Below the pieces are notes generated by a model. That model did no database searches. It saw nothing but the letters and a program-made list of their open reading frames with translations, and had not been told where the DNA came from. A stretch of 64,000 bases of DNA. It comes from Lewinellaceae bacterium. Lineage in GTDB: Bacteria; Bacteroidota; Bacteroidia; Chitinophagales; Saprospiraceae. Positions within the stretch are counted from its first letter, which is position 1; each line of letters starts with the position of its first letter. The stretch is from the NCBI GenBank assembly GCA_020636325.1, contig JACJYC010000002.1:248001-312000 (forward strand). The letters run 5' to 3'. The position numbers and the translations under genes are program-made. Of this stretch, positions 17,919-25,454 are shown one piece after another.

Positions 17919-18653
17919 ATGAAAAGCCTGTTGCTGTCAGCGGTGGTTATAGCTGTTTCCATGCTGAGTTGTGCTAAAGATAAATGCGGCGCCGGGTCCA
18001 TCGACGGCGTCGAGCCCGGCGGTAATCCGGCCGGATACCAGATCAGGGTCACAGGATCCGGATTTGCCGTGGATTCCAGGGTTCGCTTCGATGATAAATA
18101 CGGCATCGTCCAGTTCAAAAGCGCCAAGGAGCTTTTTGTCACGGTCCCTTCCGGCCTGGTAGGCAACGTGACCGTAGTTGCCGAATCGGCGGATAGCATG
18201 TGCGTGGGCCGCTCCGACCAACTCTTTGAGGTCTTCGGCACTTTTCCGTCCGGGATACCCGCAAGCCCCTCCTTTATTGTCGTACCCGTAGCGCCGGTGG
18301 CGTATCCGGACGGCTTTACAAACGAGTGGCCTAACTTGTTTGACAGCAGCCATAAACTTATCCTGGTTGATAACGGGACCGGCATACTCGATAATTCAGG
18401 GTCAACCGAGATCCACGATTCCAAAGAATTGTTCCAGAACAATCCGATCACCGGGCATTTCCGCTTAAATGCCGCGGCAAAGACCAGCGATATTGAGATC
18501 ACGATCGACCGGTCAGACCATTCCGGGGGCACAAAGGAGACGTACAAGGGAGAGTTGGTCTCCGGCGGTTCGGTCGGGTCTTCAAAAACGGTGGTCCTGC
18601 TGCTCACTTCCAAAAAGGATGGCCGGCAACTTTTGTTCGAATATCCGGGCTGA
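17919..18653 (+). CDS. Lipoprotein with IPT/TIG-like domain
   Basis: 244 residues. The signal ends in a lipobox, MLSC, with the cysteine at residue 18. Residues about 28-100 look like an IPT/TIG immunoglobulin-like fold (GNPAGYQIRVTGSGF...VRF...ELFVTVPSGLVGNVTVVAES). The second half is a beta-rich region I do not recognise. It starts 10 bases after the coiled-coil gene and is the third member of that unit, so it may be the envelope anchor or ligand-binding part. Its stop codon directly abuts the stop of the convergent beta-barrel gene with no bases between. Confidence 0.85.
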   Translation: MKSLLLSAVVIAVSMLSCAKDKCGAGSIDGVEPGGNPAGYQIRVTGSGFAVDSRVRFDDKYGIVQFKSAKELFVTVPSGLVGNVTVVAESADSMCVGRSDQLFEVFGTFPSGIPASPSFIVVPVAPVAYPDGFTNEWPNLFDSSHKLILVDNGTGILDNSGSTEIHDSKELFQNNPITGHFRLNAAAKTSDIEITIDRSDHSGGTKETYKGELVSGGSVGSSKTVVLLLTSKKDGRQLLFEYPG

Positions 18654-19577
18654 TCACTTCAGCAGGTACCGAACCCCCAGGCTGATCTGGTTATAACTGC
18701 CTTTTACGATGCGCAGCGGCGCGTTGGAAGGCCCTTCCTTGATGCTCCTGTCCAGCGATAACCCGATGCTCCAGGCGTCGGCCGGGAGAAATTGTACGCT
18801 GACGCCGTACAAAAAGCTGGTCCGTACCCGGGTAAATCCGCTATCCGCCTTGATATAATTCAAACTGGATGCGTAACTCAGGCTGGGGATCAGGTACCAT
18901 TTCCGCTCCTTCAGCACAGTCACGAAATAGAGCCCTGCCGGGATGGTCAGGGAGGTTTGGTCCCGGTCTTCATTCCGGAACTGATAGACGGCTCCCGCGG
19001 TGGCGAATACGTACAGCCAGGGTTGGAACTGTTGATAGAATACCCCCTGCACGGTCCAGGCCGTTCGGTCGAAACCCAGTTGCTGGCGCGTAAACGCATC
19101 CCCTTCCACGGGAAAGGTCAGGCTGGTCTGGATGTTGAATTCCGGCAGGGTGCGGACAGGCTTCAGGCGCGCGCCCAGTCCGATTGAGCCCAGCGAATGG
19201 ATGGCTTCATCGTTGAAAACCCCGAAGGGGCCGCTGGTTTCATCGGCATCCAGGACCTGGTGGGCGGCGCGGAGCTCCAGTCCGAAATTGATGAAATTGC
19301 TTTGAAAAGGGTTGTACCAGACCCTGCCGATCTGATCGAGCCTCGAAGACCGGGCCACCCCGTCGGGGTCGTTCATGTCCCTTAGCTTGAGGGTGGAAAG
19401 GGTGTTAAACAAATTGAATTCCCACTCGCCTCCGTTGATGACCACCGGCGCCAGGTTGGAAATGACAATTCCCGGGTTTAATGTGTCGGCTTGAAGAGGG
19501 CTCCCGGCGGAGAAAGCCGGCAATGCACGGGTTGCGGTTAGCGCCAGGAACAAAAAAAATTTCACGGTAGCTTTCAT
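18654..19577 (-). CDS. Outer-membrane beta-barrel protein, function unknown
   Basis: 307 residues from ATG 19577, where a signal peptide begins (MKATVKFFLFLALTATRALPAFS). A minus-strand -7 box at 19627-19634 supports this start over the longer frame from 19664. The mature protein shows alternating hydrophobic strands with aromatic ends and finishes with a strand closing LGVRYLLK, as in outer-membrane barrels. No binding motif is visible; it resembles the many unassigned barrels of Bacteroidota rather than a TonB-dependent receptor. It converges with the lipoprotein gene and diverges from the BlaI gene. Confidence 0.8.
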   Translation of the reverse strand: MKATVKFFLFLALTATRALPAFSAGSPLQADTLNPGIVISNLAPVVINGGEWEFNLFNTLSTLKLRDMNDPDGVARSSRLDQIGRVWYNPFQSNFINFGLELRAAHQVLDADETSGPFGVFNDEAIHSLGSIGLGARLKPVRTLPEFNIQTSLTFPVEGDAFTRQQLGFDRTAWTVQGVFYQQFQPWLYVFATAGAVYQFRNEDRDQTSLTIPAGLYFVTVLKERKWYLIPSLSYASSLNYIKADSGFTRVRTSFLYGVSVQFLPADAWSIGLSLDRSIKEGPSNAPLRIVKGSYNQISLGVRYLLK

Positions 19578-19626
19578 AGGTTCCGGTTTTGGAAAACACC
19601 TCAGAATCAGCAGGTTGATTTCTACC

Positions 19627-19634
19627 CAAATGTA
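19627..19634 (-). promoter_or_regulatory. -7 element of the beta-barrel gene
   Basis: TACATTTG on the minus strand, an exact TAnnTTTG box, 49 bases before the ATG at 19577. Confidence 0.5.
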
Positions 19635-19691
19635 ATCCTTCTCTGCGAATTTTTCACTTTGCACAATACGAAACGACTAAAACCGTTTTTT

Positions 19692-19736
19692 AACTATAAA
19701 AATAGTTGAACAACGAAAAAAATAATCGTAGCTTTG
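19692..19736 (+). promoter_or_regulatory. Promoter and operator of the first blaI/blaR1 pair
   Basis: TTG at 19706-19708, 20 bases, then TAGCTTTG at 19729-19736: a full Bacteroidota promoter. The palindrome AACTATaaaaATAGTT (19692-19707) overlaps the TTG and is the likely BlaI operator. Its ACTA-N6-TAGT core is the same as in the three operators of the second pair at 34855-34908. Repression at this site would be self-repression of blaI. Confidence 0.75.
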
Positions 19737-19770
19737 TTACCAACGGGCTTGACCCGCAAAAAACAGGAAA

Positions 19771-20133
19771 ATGAAACGACTCACGCCCAAGGAAGAAGAG
19801 ATCATGCAGGCCATCTGGCGGCTGGAAAAGGCCTTTGCCAAAGACGTCCGCGAAGCATTGCCGGAGCCCAAGCCGCACATCAATACGGTGTCGACGGTTA
19901 TGCGCAAGCTGGTGAAGAAGGGATTTCTCGGTTTCGAGGATTTCGGCGCTACCCACCGCTACTTTGCAAAAGTCGCCAAGGAGGATTACAGCCAGGAATA
20001 CCTGGGCGAAAAACTGGCGGGCTATTTCGGGGATTCCTATAAAGAAGTGGTCGCCTTTTTTGCCAAGGAAGAAAAGGTCAGCGTGGCGGACCTCAAAGAA
20101 ATCATTCGCATGATCGAGAACCCGGAGGATTGA
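19771..20133 (+). CDS. BlaI/MecI/CopY-family repressor
   Basis: 120 residues, the full family length. The winged helix is clear: RLTPKEEEIMQAIWRLEKAF, the recognition helix region NTVSTVMRKLVKKGFL, and the wing with FGATHRYFAKV; a dimerising helix follows. Family members bind palindromic operators and are removed when the partner sensor BlaR1 triggers their cleavage. The gene is followed after 52 bases by a BlaR1-type membrane protease, and its own promoter carries a palindrome that fits its operator. The signal need not be a beta-lactam; Bacteroidota carry many such pairs without a beta-lactamase gene, as here. Confidence 0.95.
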   Translation: MKRLTPKEEEIMQAIWRLEKAFAKDVREALPEPKPHINTVSTVMRKLVKKGFLGFEDFGATHRYFAKVAKEDYSQEYLGEKLAGYFGDSYKEVVAFFAKEEKVSVADLKEIIRMIENPED

Positions 20134-20185
20134 CTGCGGATCATTCACCATTCAACTTCATCACCCGATTCAAAAAACGAATGTT

Positions 20186-22354
20186 ATGCCGGTTATCAAT
20201 ACCCTTTTTCCCTATATCCTGAAGATCAATATTGCCCTGCTGATTTTAGGCGCCATTTACTGGTTTTTCCTCAGGAAGGAAACCTTCCACCGGCTCAACA
20301 GGTGGATCATGCTGGGCATCCTTTTCACCTCGCTGGCGCTGCCTTTTTTCATGCTTCGCCAGAACCTGATCAGCAATCCGCTCTACCGTTGGGTTGATCA
20401 GGCCGTTTTGCCCGCGGAAGCGCCCGATGCGGCGGCATTTCCCGGGATCGCGCCCGAGGCATGGGCAGTACCGGAACCCTCAGCTCCGGCTGCCCCGGCC
20501 GTTTTGCCGGAAGAACCGGCGTCGCCTGCTATCGAAGAGCCGGCGCCGATAGCCCTATTTGCCGACGCCCCTGACCGCAATTGGGACCTGATAACCTGGG
20601 CCGGGCATTTGTACTGGCTGGTGGCATTGATGCTGGGCTTGCGTTTGCTGATGCAGGTTTTATCGGTCGGCCGGGTATTGCTGAACAGTACCTGGCGGAA
20701 TGCGCCTATATTGTTCAATGAGCGGGTTCCGGCGCCGTTCTCCTTCTTTCACTGGATCGTGCTCAATCCGGAGCAACACAGCGGCCGGTTGCGCGACCAG
20801 ATCATCGCTCACGAAGCAGTGCACGCCCGCGAAGGCCATACGGCCGACATCCTGCTGATGGAGTTATTTTCCATTTTCTGCTGGTTCAATCCGATGATCT
20901 GGGCGCTGAAAAAGGCTGTGCGGCTGAACCTGGAATTTATCGCCGATGAAGCCGTTTTGCGTTCCGGACAGGATAAAAAAGAATACCAGTACAATCTGCT
21001 CAAATCCATTGTTCCCGACTACCAGCTGATGCTGGCCAATCATTTCAACCATTCGTTCATTAAAAACAGAATTGCCATGATGAATGCCAAGAAATCACCC
21101 GTACAATCTAAATGGAAGTATTTGTTCATTTTACCCGCCGTTCTGGGGCTGATGCTGGCTTTCAGCCCGGCCGTAGCCCAGCATCCGGCGCCGGATACGC
21201 TCATCATCATCTCACCGGAGCCGGCGCCTGCCCCGGTTGCGGAGCCGGCAGTGGAAACACCTGTCATAGCCCCGGCGCCGGAGCCCGCCCCTGCACCGGT
21301 GATCCATGCCTCCGGGATTTCCACAAATGTCCAATTGCCGGTGGCCGTCGGGGTCAATGAGCCGTCCGGCGTCACGGCATACGCTTCCGGTTCAGGCATT
21401 TCAACCGGAGTGACCGCCCGGGTCGCCGGATCCGTAAACAGCGCAGTCGCCGGTACAGGGGTCAATGGCGGGAGTGCAGCAAGCTCGTCCGTGACGGCTT
21501 CAGGCGGAGTTTCCGCAGGGGTCAGCCATAACATAGCTGCGGCTTCCCCCACACAGGAAGGAGACATCTATGTCGTCATCCGCCGGGATACAAAGGAAGA
21601 GACGCTGAAGGATATCCGGAATATTCTGGCAGACCGGGGAATCGATTTTGAATATTCCGACCTGAAATTCAACGAAGGCAACCTGATCACAAACATCAGC
21701 ATTTCGGTAAAGGTAGGCAACCGGTTCCAGGGCCGCCTGGACGGCCACAACGACGGCGGGCCGATAGAGGCTCCGCTGGTGGTATACCTCCGCCCGGACA
21801 CAGAGCGCTTCGGCGTATCCAAGGATATTCCCGATGACCTGGAACCCAAGGTCAGGCAAACCCTGGAGAAGCTTTCAGGCCTTTGGATAACCAGCGGCAA
21901 AGGCCAGGTGATTTCGGGCGAAATTTACAAATATGCGGCAGGGGGCGTCAATAAAGACAAAGCTGAAATGACCTATACCGCCGGCAGCCCGACGGAAAAG
22001 AAGAACATTTTTGTCGTTATATCGGCCAATACCACCAAAGAAAATATTGACAAGCTGGAAAAGGAATTGAAGGAAAAGGGATTGTACGTTCATTTTAAGA
22101 AACTGGAGTTCACCCGGGAAGGCCTCATCTCCAAAGTAAAAATCGACGTAACCGACGACCACGGCCTTTCCGGCAACATCAGCAACACCTACGGTACGCC
22201 TGAGGACCAGATCTACCTCTACCGTTTTTATGACAGTGACGGCGGCTTCGGCATCGGCAGAGGCTCGGATCTGGACAAGGATAAAAAATTGCCGAAATCC
22301 GTTCGCAACGCCATCAAAGAAACCAAATCCGGGTATAAGATCGGCACGTTTTAA
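20186..22354 (+). CDS. BlaR1-type M56 metalloprotease sensor with duplicated C-terminal domain
   Basis: 722 residues. N-terminal membrane helices (YILKINIALLILGAIYWFFL and others) surround the M56 zinc site HEAVH near residue 209, with LEFIADEAVLRSG supplying the third ligand region. A further membrane segment lies near 312-330 (YLFILPAVLGLMLAFS). The outer part has an alanine/proline-rich linker, a glycine/serine/valine-rich stretch, and then two related domains of about 100 residues (starting IYVVIRRDTKEE and IFVVISANTTKE). No penicillin-binding domain is present. It is the sensor partner of the upstream repressor; the ligand is unknown. The gene ends against a long heptad-repeat hairpin. 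Confidence 0.93.
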   Translation: MPVINTLFPYILKINIALLILGAIYWFFLRKETFHRLNRWIMLGILFTSLALPFFMLRQNLISNPLYRWVDQAVLPAEAPDAAAFPGIAPEAWAVPEPSAPAAPAVLPEEPASPAIEEPAPIALFADAPDRNWDLITWAGHLYWLVALMLGLRLLMQVLSVGRVLLNSTWRNAPILFNERVPAPFSFFHWIVLNPEQHSGRLRDQIIAHEAVHAREGHTADILLMELFSIFCWFNPMIWALKKAVRLNLEFIADEAVLRSGQDKKEYQYNLLKSIVPDYQLMLANHFNHSFIKNRIAMMNAKKSPVQSKWKYLFILPAVLGLMLAFSPAVAQHPAPDTLIIISPEPAPAPVAEPAVETPVIAPAPEPAPAPVIHASGISTNVQLPVAVGVNEPSGVTAYASGSGISTGVTARVAGSVNSAVAGTGVNGGSAASSSVTASGGVSAGVSHNIAAASPTQEGDIYVVIRRDTKEETLKDIRNILADRGIDFEYSDLKFNEGNLITNISISVKVGNRFQGRLDGHNDGGPIEAPLVVYLRPDTERFGVSKDIPDDLEPKVRQTLEKLSGLWITSGKGQVISGEIYKYAAGGVNKDKAEMTYTAGSPTEKKNIFVVISANTTKENIDKLEKELKEKGLYVHFKKLEFTREGLISKVKIDVTDDHGLSGNISNTYGTPEDQIYLYRFYDSDGGFGIGRGSDLDKDKKLPKSVRNAIKETKSGYKIGTF

Positions 22355-22359
22355 TTGAT

Positions 22360-22477
22360 GGTTTTAGTTGTAAGTTGTAAGTCGTAAGTCGTAAGTCATA
22401 AGTCGTAAGTGGTAAGTTGTAAGGCTTGATCAATGGCCACTTACGACTTACAACTTACGACTTACAACTAAAAAACC
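22360..22477. repeat. GTAAGT heptad hairpin, convergent-gene terminator
   Basis: The left arm is a run of 7-base units GTAAGTT/GTAAGTC; the right arm is its complement (ACTTACG/ACTTACA), with GGTTTTAG and CTAAAAAACC at the outer ends. The stem is about 40 bp round a short loop. It fills the gap between the convergent BlaR1 gene and the LolA-like gene, and the outer A/T runs give a U-tract on either strand. Related copies: 23723-23833, 41658-41710, 55440-55516. Confidence 0.8.
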
Positions 22478-23220
22478 TACCAGCGTTTTGCAGCAAAATC
22501 GCCTCCGTCGAACAGGCCGGCCGGCAGTTTCTTAGGCGCTGTGATTTCGGAGTAGGCCTCCGTCAGGGTTATTTGCCCGTTGCGCAGAAAAACGACCTCC
22601 GGCGCGATCCAGCCTTTTTTCAGCTTCCGGTATTGATTGAAACGGATCTCCGACACATTCCCGTCTTTATCCTTTTTGCGCAACTTTGTGAACAGCAGGG
22701 TTTTGGTGTCGACCCAGAATTGAGCCTGATCCGGGTTGCCGATCGCGAATTCCGTACCGCCGCCTTCTTTCATGTCCAGCTCGAAATGGTCGAAATCATA
22801 GCCGGATTCCGCCAATTTCCCGATGGAAACTTCCGGGGATTCGAAATAGACGCTGAAACCCAGTACAAGCAGATCGTGTATCCTTTTGGTCTGACTGATC
22901 AGCCGGTTGTCCCGGTAAACGTATTGGCTGTCGGATTTGAAAACGAGGCCGTCGCCGCTGCCCATATCGCCGAATTTGATGACCAGCCCGAGCGGCATGT
23001 TCATCCCTTCAAACCAGGTTTCCTCGCGGTCCGTTTTCCCGTCCTTATAAAAAGTGGTTTTTTGTTTGAAGGTGAGATTCTTATACCACTTTTTTTTGTA
23101 TTTTTGGTGCATGGCCTCAATGACCGCCCGGCCGTTTGCCGCGTCTTGCGCAATGGAGGGAAGAACTGCGGCCAATGCCAGCACAAGTATCAAGCAGGAT
23201 CTAAAGGAAGAAAATGTCAT
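22477..23220 (-). CDS. Exported LolA-fold protein
   Basis: 247 residues with a signal peptide (about residues 1-24, ending LPSIAQ). The rest is a series of beta strands with the pattern of LolA/LolB-like outer-membrane lipoprotein-sorting folds (LTFKQKTTFYKDGKTDREETWFEG, SQYVYRDNRLI, DQAQFWVDTKTLLFTKL, EIRFNQYRKLKKGWIAPEVVFL). Bacteroidota carry many such proteins beside LolA proper, and the cargo is unknown. The long plus-strand frame over the same bases is antisense and rejected. It is monocistronic and converges with the BlaR1 gene through a repeat hairpin. Confidence 0.82.
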   Translation of the reverse strand: MTFSSFRSCLILVLALAAVLPSIAQDAANGRAVIEAMHQKYKKKWYKNLTFKQKTTFYKDGKTDREETWFEGMNMPLGLVIKFGDMGSGDGLVFKSDSQYVYRDNRLISQTKRIHDLLVLGFSVYFESPEVSIGKLAESGYDFDHFELDMKEGGGTEFAIGNPDQAQFWVDTKTLLFTKLRKKDKDGNVSEIRFNQYRKLKKGWIAPEVVFLRNGQITLTEAYSEITAPKKLPAGLFDGGDFAAKRW

Positions 23221-23310
23221 CGGTATTCAATTTCGGGTGATGGAATAAAGCTCCAAATTAGGGCAAGAACCCCGAAATTCCCAAGCATTTCTGACGAATC
23301 CGACTATACG

Positions 23311-23718
23311 ATGAAGAAATTCAAACAAGCGGGTAATTTCACCCTCGCGGCCGGCATCCTGCTCACGCTGGCCGCTTTAGCTCATTTTTTCCTGGGCTAC
23401 CCGGCCGTCAACGAAACCATAAGGGCCGAAAATGCAGGCCCGGAAACCGCCCAAACCTTGCGCGTGATCTGGATCTTCAGTTCCATCACCATGTGCGCCA
23501 TGGGGCTTTGGGCCGTATTTCTCTCCGGTGACCTTAAAACCGGCAGCCGGCGGGCCCGGATGCAAGGGCTGATCTGGGGGACCGCCCTTCTGCTTTTCGC
23601 CGCGGTCGGCCAAACATTCGAATTCCCTAACTACCACCTCGTGTCTTTCGGGGTGATCGGACTGTTGGTTCTGCTCCCCTTGCTGATCTCTTCAGCCGCG
23701 TTCCGGAATGCCGGTTAA
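23311..23718 (+). CDS. Small four-helix membrane protein
   Basis: 135 residues from ATG 23311. Four hydrophobic segments are visible (FTLAAGILLTLAALAHFFLG, VIWIFSSITMCAMGLWAVFL, LIWGTALLLFAAVG, VSFGVIGLLVLLPLLIS) with short loops and few charges, so it is an inner-membrane protein. No motif allows a function. It runs divergently from the LolA-like gene and ends in a heptad-repeat tract. A longer in-frame extension back to 22426 exists but is antisense to the LolA-like gene and has no membrane pattern. Confidence 0.75.
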   Translation: MKKFKQAGNFTLAAGILLTLAALAHFFLGYPAVNETIRAENAGPETAQTLRVIWIFSSITMCAMGLWAVFLSGDLKTGSRRARMQGLIWGTALLLFAAVGQTFEFPNYHLVSFGVIGLLVLLPLLISSAAFRNAG

Positions 23719-23722
23719 ACAT

Positions 23723-23833
23723 AAGCGGTAAGCCGTATCCAGGCCTTTCATCGCCCCCATACGACTTACCACTTATCACTTACGACTTACAACTTACGAC
23801 TTATCACTTACGACTTACCACTTACAACTTACC
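23723..23833. repeat. GTAAGT heptad tract between convergent genes
   Basis: A run of ACTTACG/ACTTACC/ACTTATC units from 23761 to 23833, with only a short complementary arm (GCGGTAAGCCGTA near 23726-23738). It lies between two converging genes and includes the stop codon of the minus-strand gene. It has lost most of its left arm compared with the copy at 22360. Confidence 0.7.
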
Positions 23834-25130
23834 TAACCAACACCTTCTGCTGAAAGTCAACGCCGTCGCCCTTCAGCCGGACGAGCACCAGTTGCTGATA
23901 AGCCTGATTATTCGCAATGCCTTTCAACTCGAGTTCTACCGTGTTGGGGCCGGAAGCCAATTTTCCGAAAGACCGCCTGGCCAGCAGCCTGCCCTGGATA
24001 TCATAAATTTCGGCCTCCAGCGCCGTGCTTTTTTCCAGTTCAAAACCCAGGTTGACGGTGTCGTGGGCCGGGTTGGGCCATGCATTGACCGCACCGGATT
24101 TGCCGGGGGCATTCGGATCCCAGATCCCGGTAAGGTTGTCGATCTTGAGAACCGTCCCGAAAAACAGGCTCGTCACGTAAATTACGCCGTCGTCCGTAAC
24201 CGCCATGCCGGCGCTCGGTCCGAATCCGGTTACCAGCGTATCGCGCGTACCGTCCGGATGGGTATGGGTGATCATCGCGCTGTTGAACAGGAACGGCGGG
24301 GTTTGGGAAATGTCAAAACTGGCGAATTGCAAGGCGAGCAAACCGCCGTCCTCGGGGCTGATCGCCAGGTCGGTCACCAAAGAATAATTGGTGTCGTAAG
24401 GCGCAACTGTACCGGCCTCATCAACAGACCAGATCTTGGATGCGCCGGTTACGAACGGGAAGCCGGTCAGTTGGGATACATAAAAACCGCCGTCGGGATT
24501 TTTCACGATCCGGGTCGGAACGGCATCCGAAAACGGCGGGCCGAACGGAAGTGGGTTGGGAATGGGCGGAAACTGGGCAAAGATCCGCAACTCTCCCGTG
24601 AGGCCGATCCGCCTGACTATGGCGTTGGCGCCGGCATCCGCAATGTACATATCGCACCCGTCGAAGACCAGGGAATAGGGATTGCTGTCCGGCAGGGTTT
24701 TCAGGACGGTTTTGCCTACATAGATCACGCTGCGCGCATCCTCGCGGGAGAGCGGGGCGCCGGGAGCGTAATCCTCAACGGCAAAAATCAGGATCGTCCT
24801 TTCCAGGGTATCCGGGGTCGGGCCGACCAGAACGGCAACCATCCCGTCGCCGAGGCTCTGCACGCGCTCCGGACCTGAAACCTCGCCTTCCGGACTCATG
24901 GCAGAGGGCAGCCCTTCCACAAATTTCTCCACGCTGCCGTCGGGGCGAATGATGGAAACGGAACCGTCCGTCTGTCCGGTACCGGATTCGGCTACCCAAA
25001 GGTTGCCGTCCGCGTCTAACTCAATACCGATTGGGGCATTCAGCCCGGCGGCGATGGTCGTGATCTCCGGTTGGGCCTTCAACAGATAAGCTGCGGTACA
25101 TGTCAGAAAAAGAAGTAATGCTTTCTTCAT
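23829..25130 (-). CDS. ScyD/ScyE-like secreted beta-propeller with T9SS tail
   Basis: 433 residues from ATG 25130, where a signal peptide starts (MKKALLLFLTCTAAYLLKAQ). The body is a six-bladed-propeller type with repeated GLNAPIGIELDADGNLWVAESG, SLVFDGCDMYIADAGANAI and MAVTDDGVIYVTSLFFGTV units, resembling the ScyD/ScyE family and NHL-type propellers. The last 80 residues are a type A T9SS sorting domain (NAWPNPAHDTVNLGFELE ... KVLVR), so it should be exported across the outer membrane. Binding partner or activity is unknown. No clear promoter is visible in the 324 bases upstream. Confidence 0.85.
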   Translation of the reverse strand: MKKALLLFLTCTAAYLLKAQPEITTIAAGLNAPIGIELDADGNLWVAESGTGQTDGSVSIIRPDGSVEKFVEGLPSAMSPEGEVSGPERVQSLGDGMVAVLVGPTPDTLERTILIFAVEDYAPGAPLSREDARSVIYVGKTVLKTLPDSNPYSLVFDGCDMYIADAGANAIVRRIGLTGELRIFAQFPPIPNPLPFGPPFSDAVPTRIVKNPDGGFYVSQLTGFPFVTGASKIWSVDEAGTVAPYDTNYSLVTDLAISPEDGGLLALQFASFDISQTPPFLFNSAMITHTHPDGTRDTLVTGFGPSAGMAVTDDGVIYVTSLFFGTVLKIDNLTGIWDPNAPGKSGAVNAWPNPAHDTVNLGFELEKSTALEAEIYDIQGRLLARRSFGKLASGPNTVELELKGIANNQAYQQLVLVRLKGDGVDFQQKVLVR

Positions 25131-25454
25131 GGTTTTGGTATTTTGAAAATTAGTGATTGACATTTGCAAAATTGCAGGCTTTACCGGCCGGGTAGTTAAC
25201 AGTTATGTTGCGAATTGTTTCAATCGCGTCGCAAACCGACAGTTTCACGCCATCAATTGCAGGGATATTCACTTCGCCGGCCATGCAGCAAACCTAAACA
25301 GGACAGCTATCCAACATCCTGCCCATTTTATGATCATTCCTGGGTCAAAACAAAATTAAGGCGTTGAACAAGCGGCAAGCATCCGTTTAAATGCGGGAAA
25401 TCATCGGTAGATCTTCGTACCGGGCGGGAAATGGAAAAGGAAAGGAGGCAACCA
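25131..25454. other. Gene-free stretch
   Basis: 324 bases between the starts and ends of two minus-strand genes. I see no ORF of note, no strong hairpin and no exact TAnnTTTG box; only a degenerate CAATTTTG near 25158-25165 on the minus strand could serve the propeller gene. Confidence 0.5.

Noticed and set aside
22426..23310. A 430-codon plus-strand frame leading into the small membrane protein
   Set aside because: The first 295 codons are antisense to the LolA-like gene and look like no protein; only the part from ATG 23311 is real.
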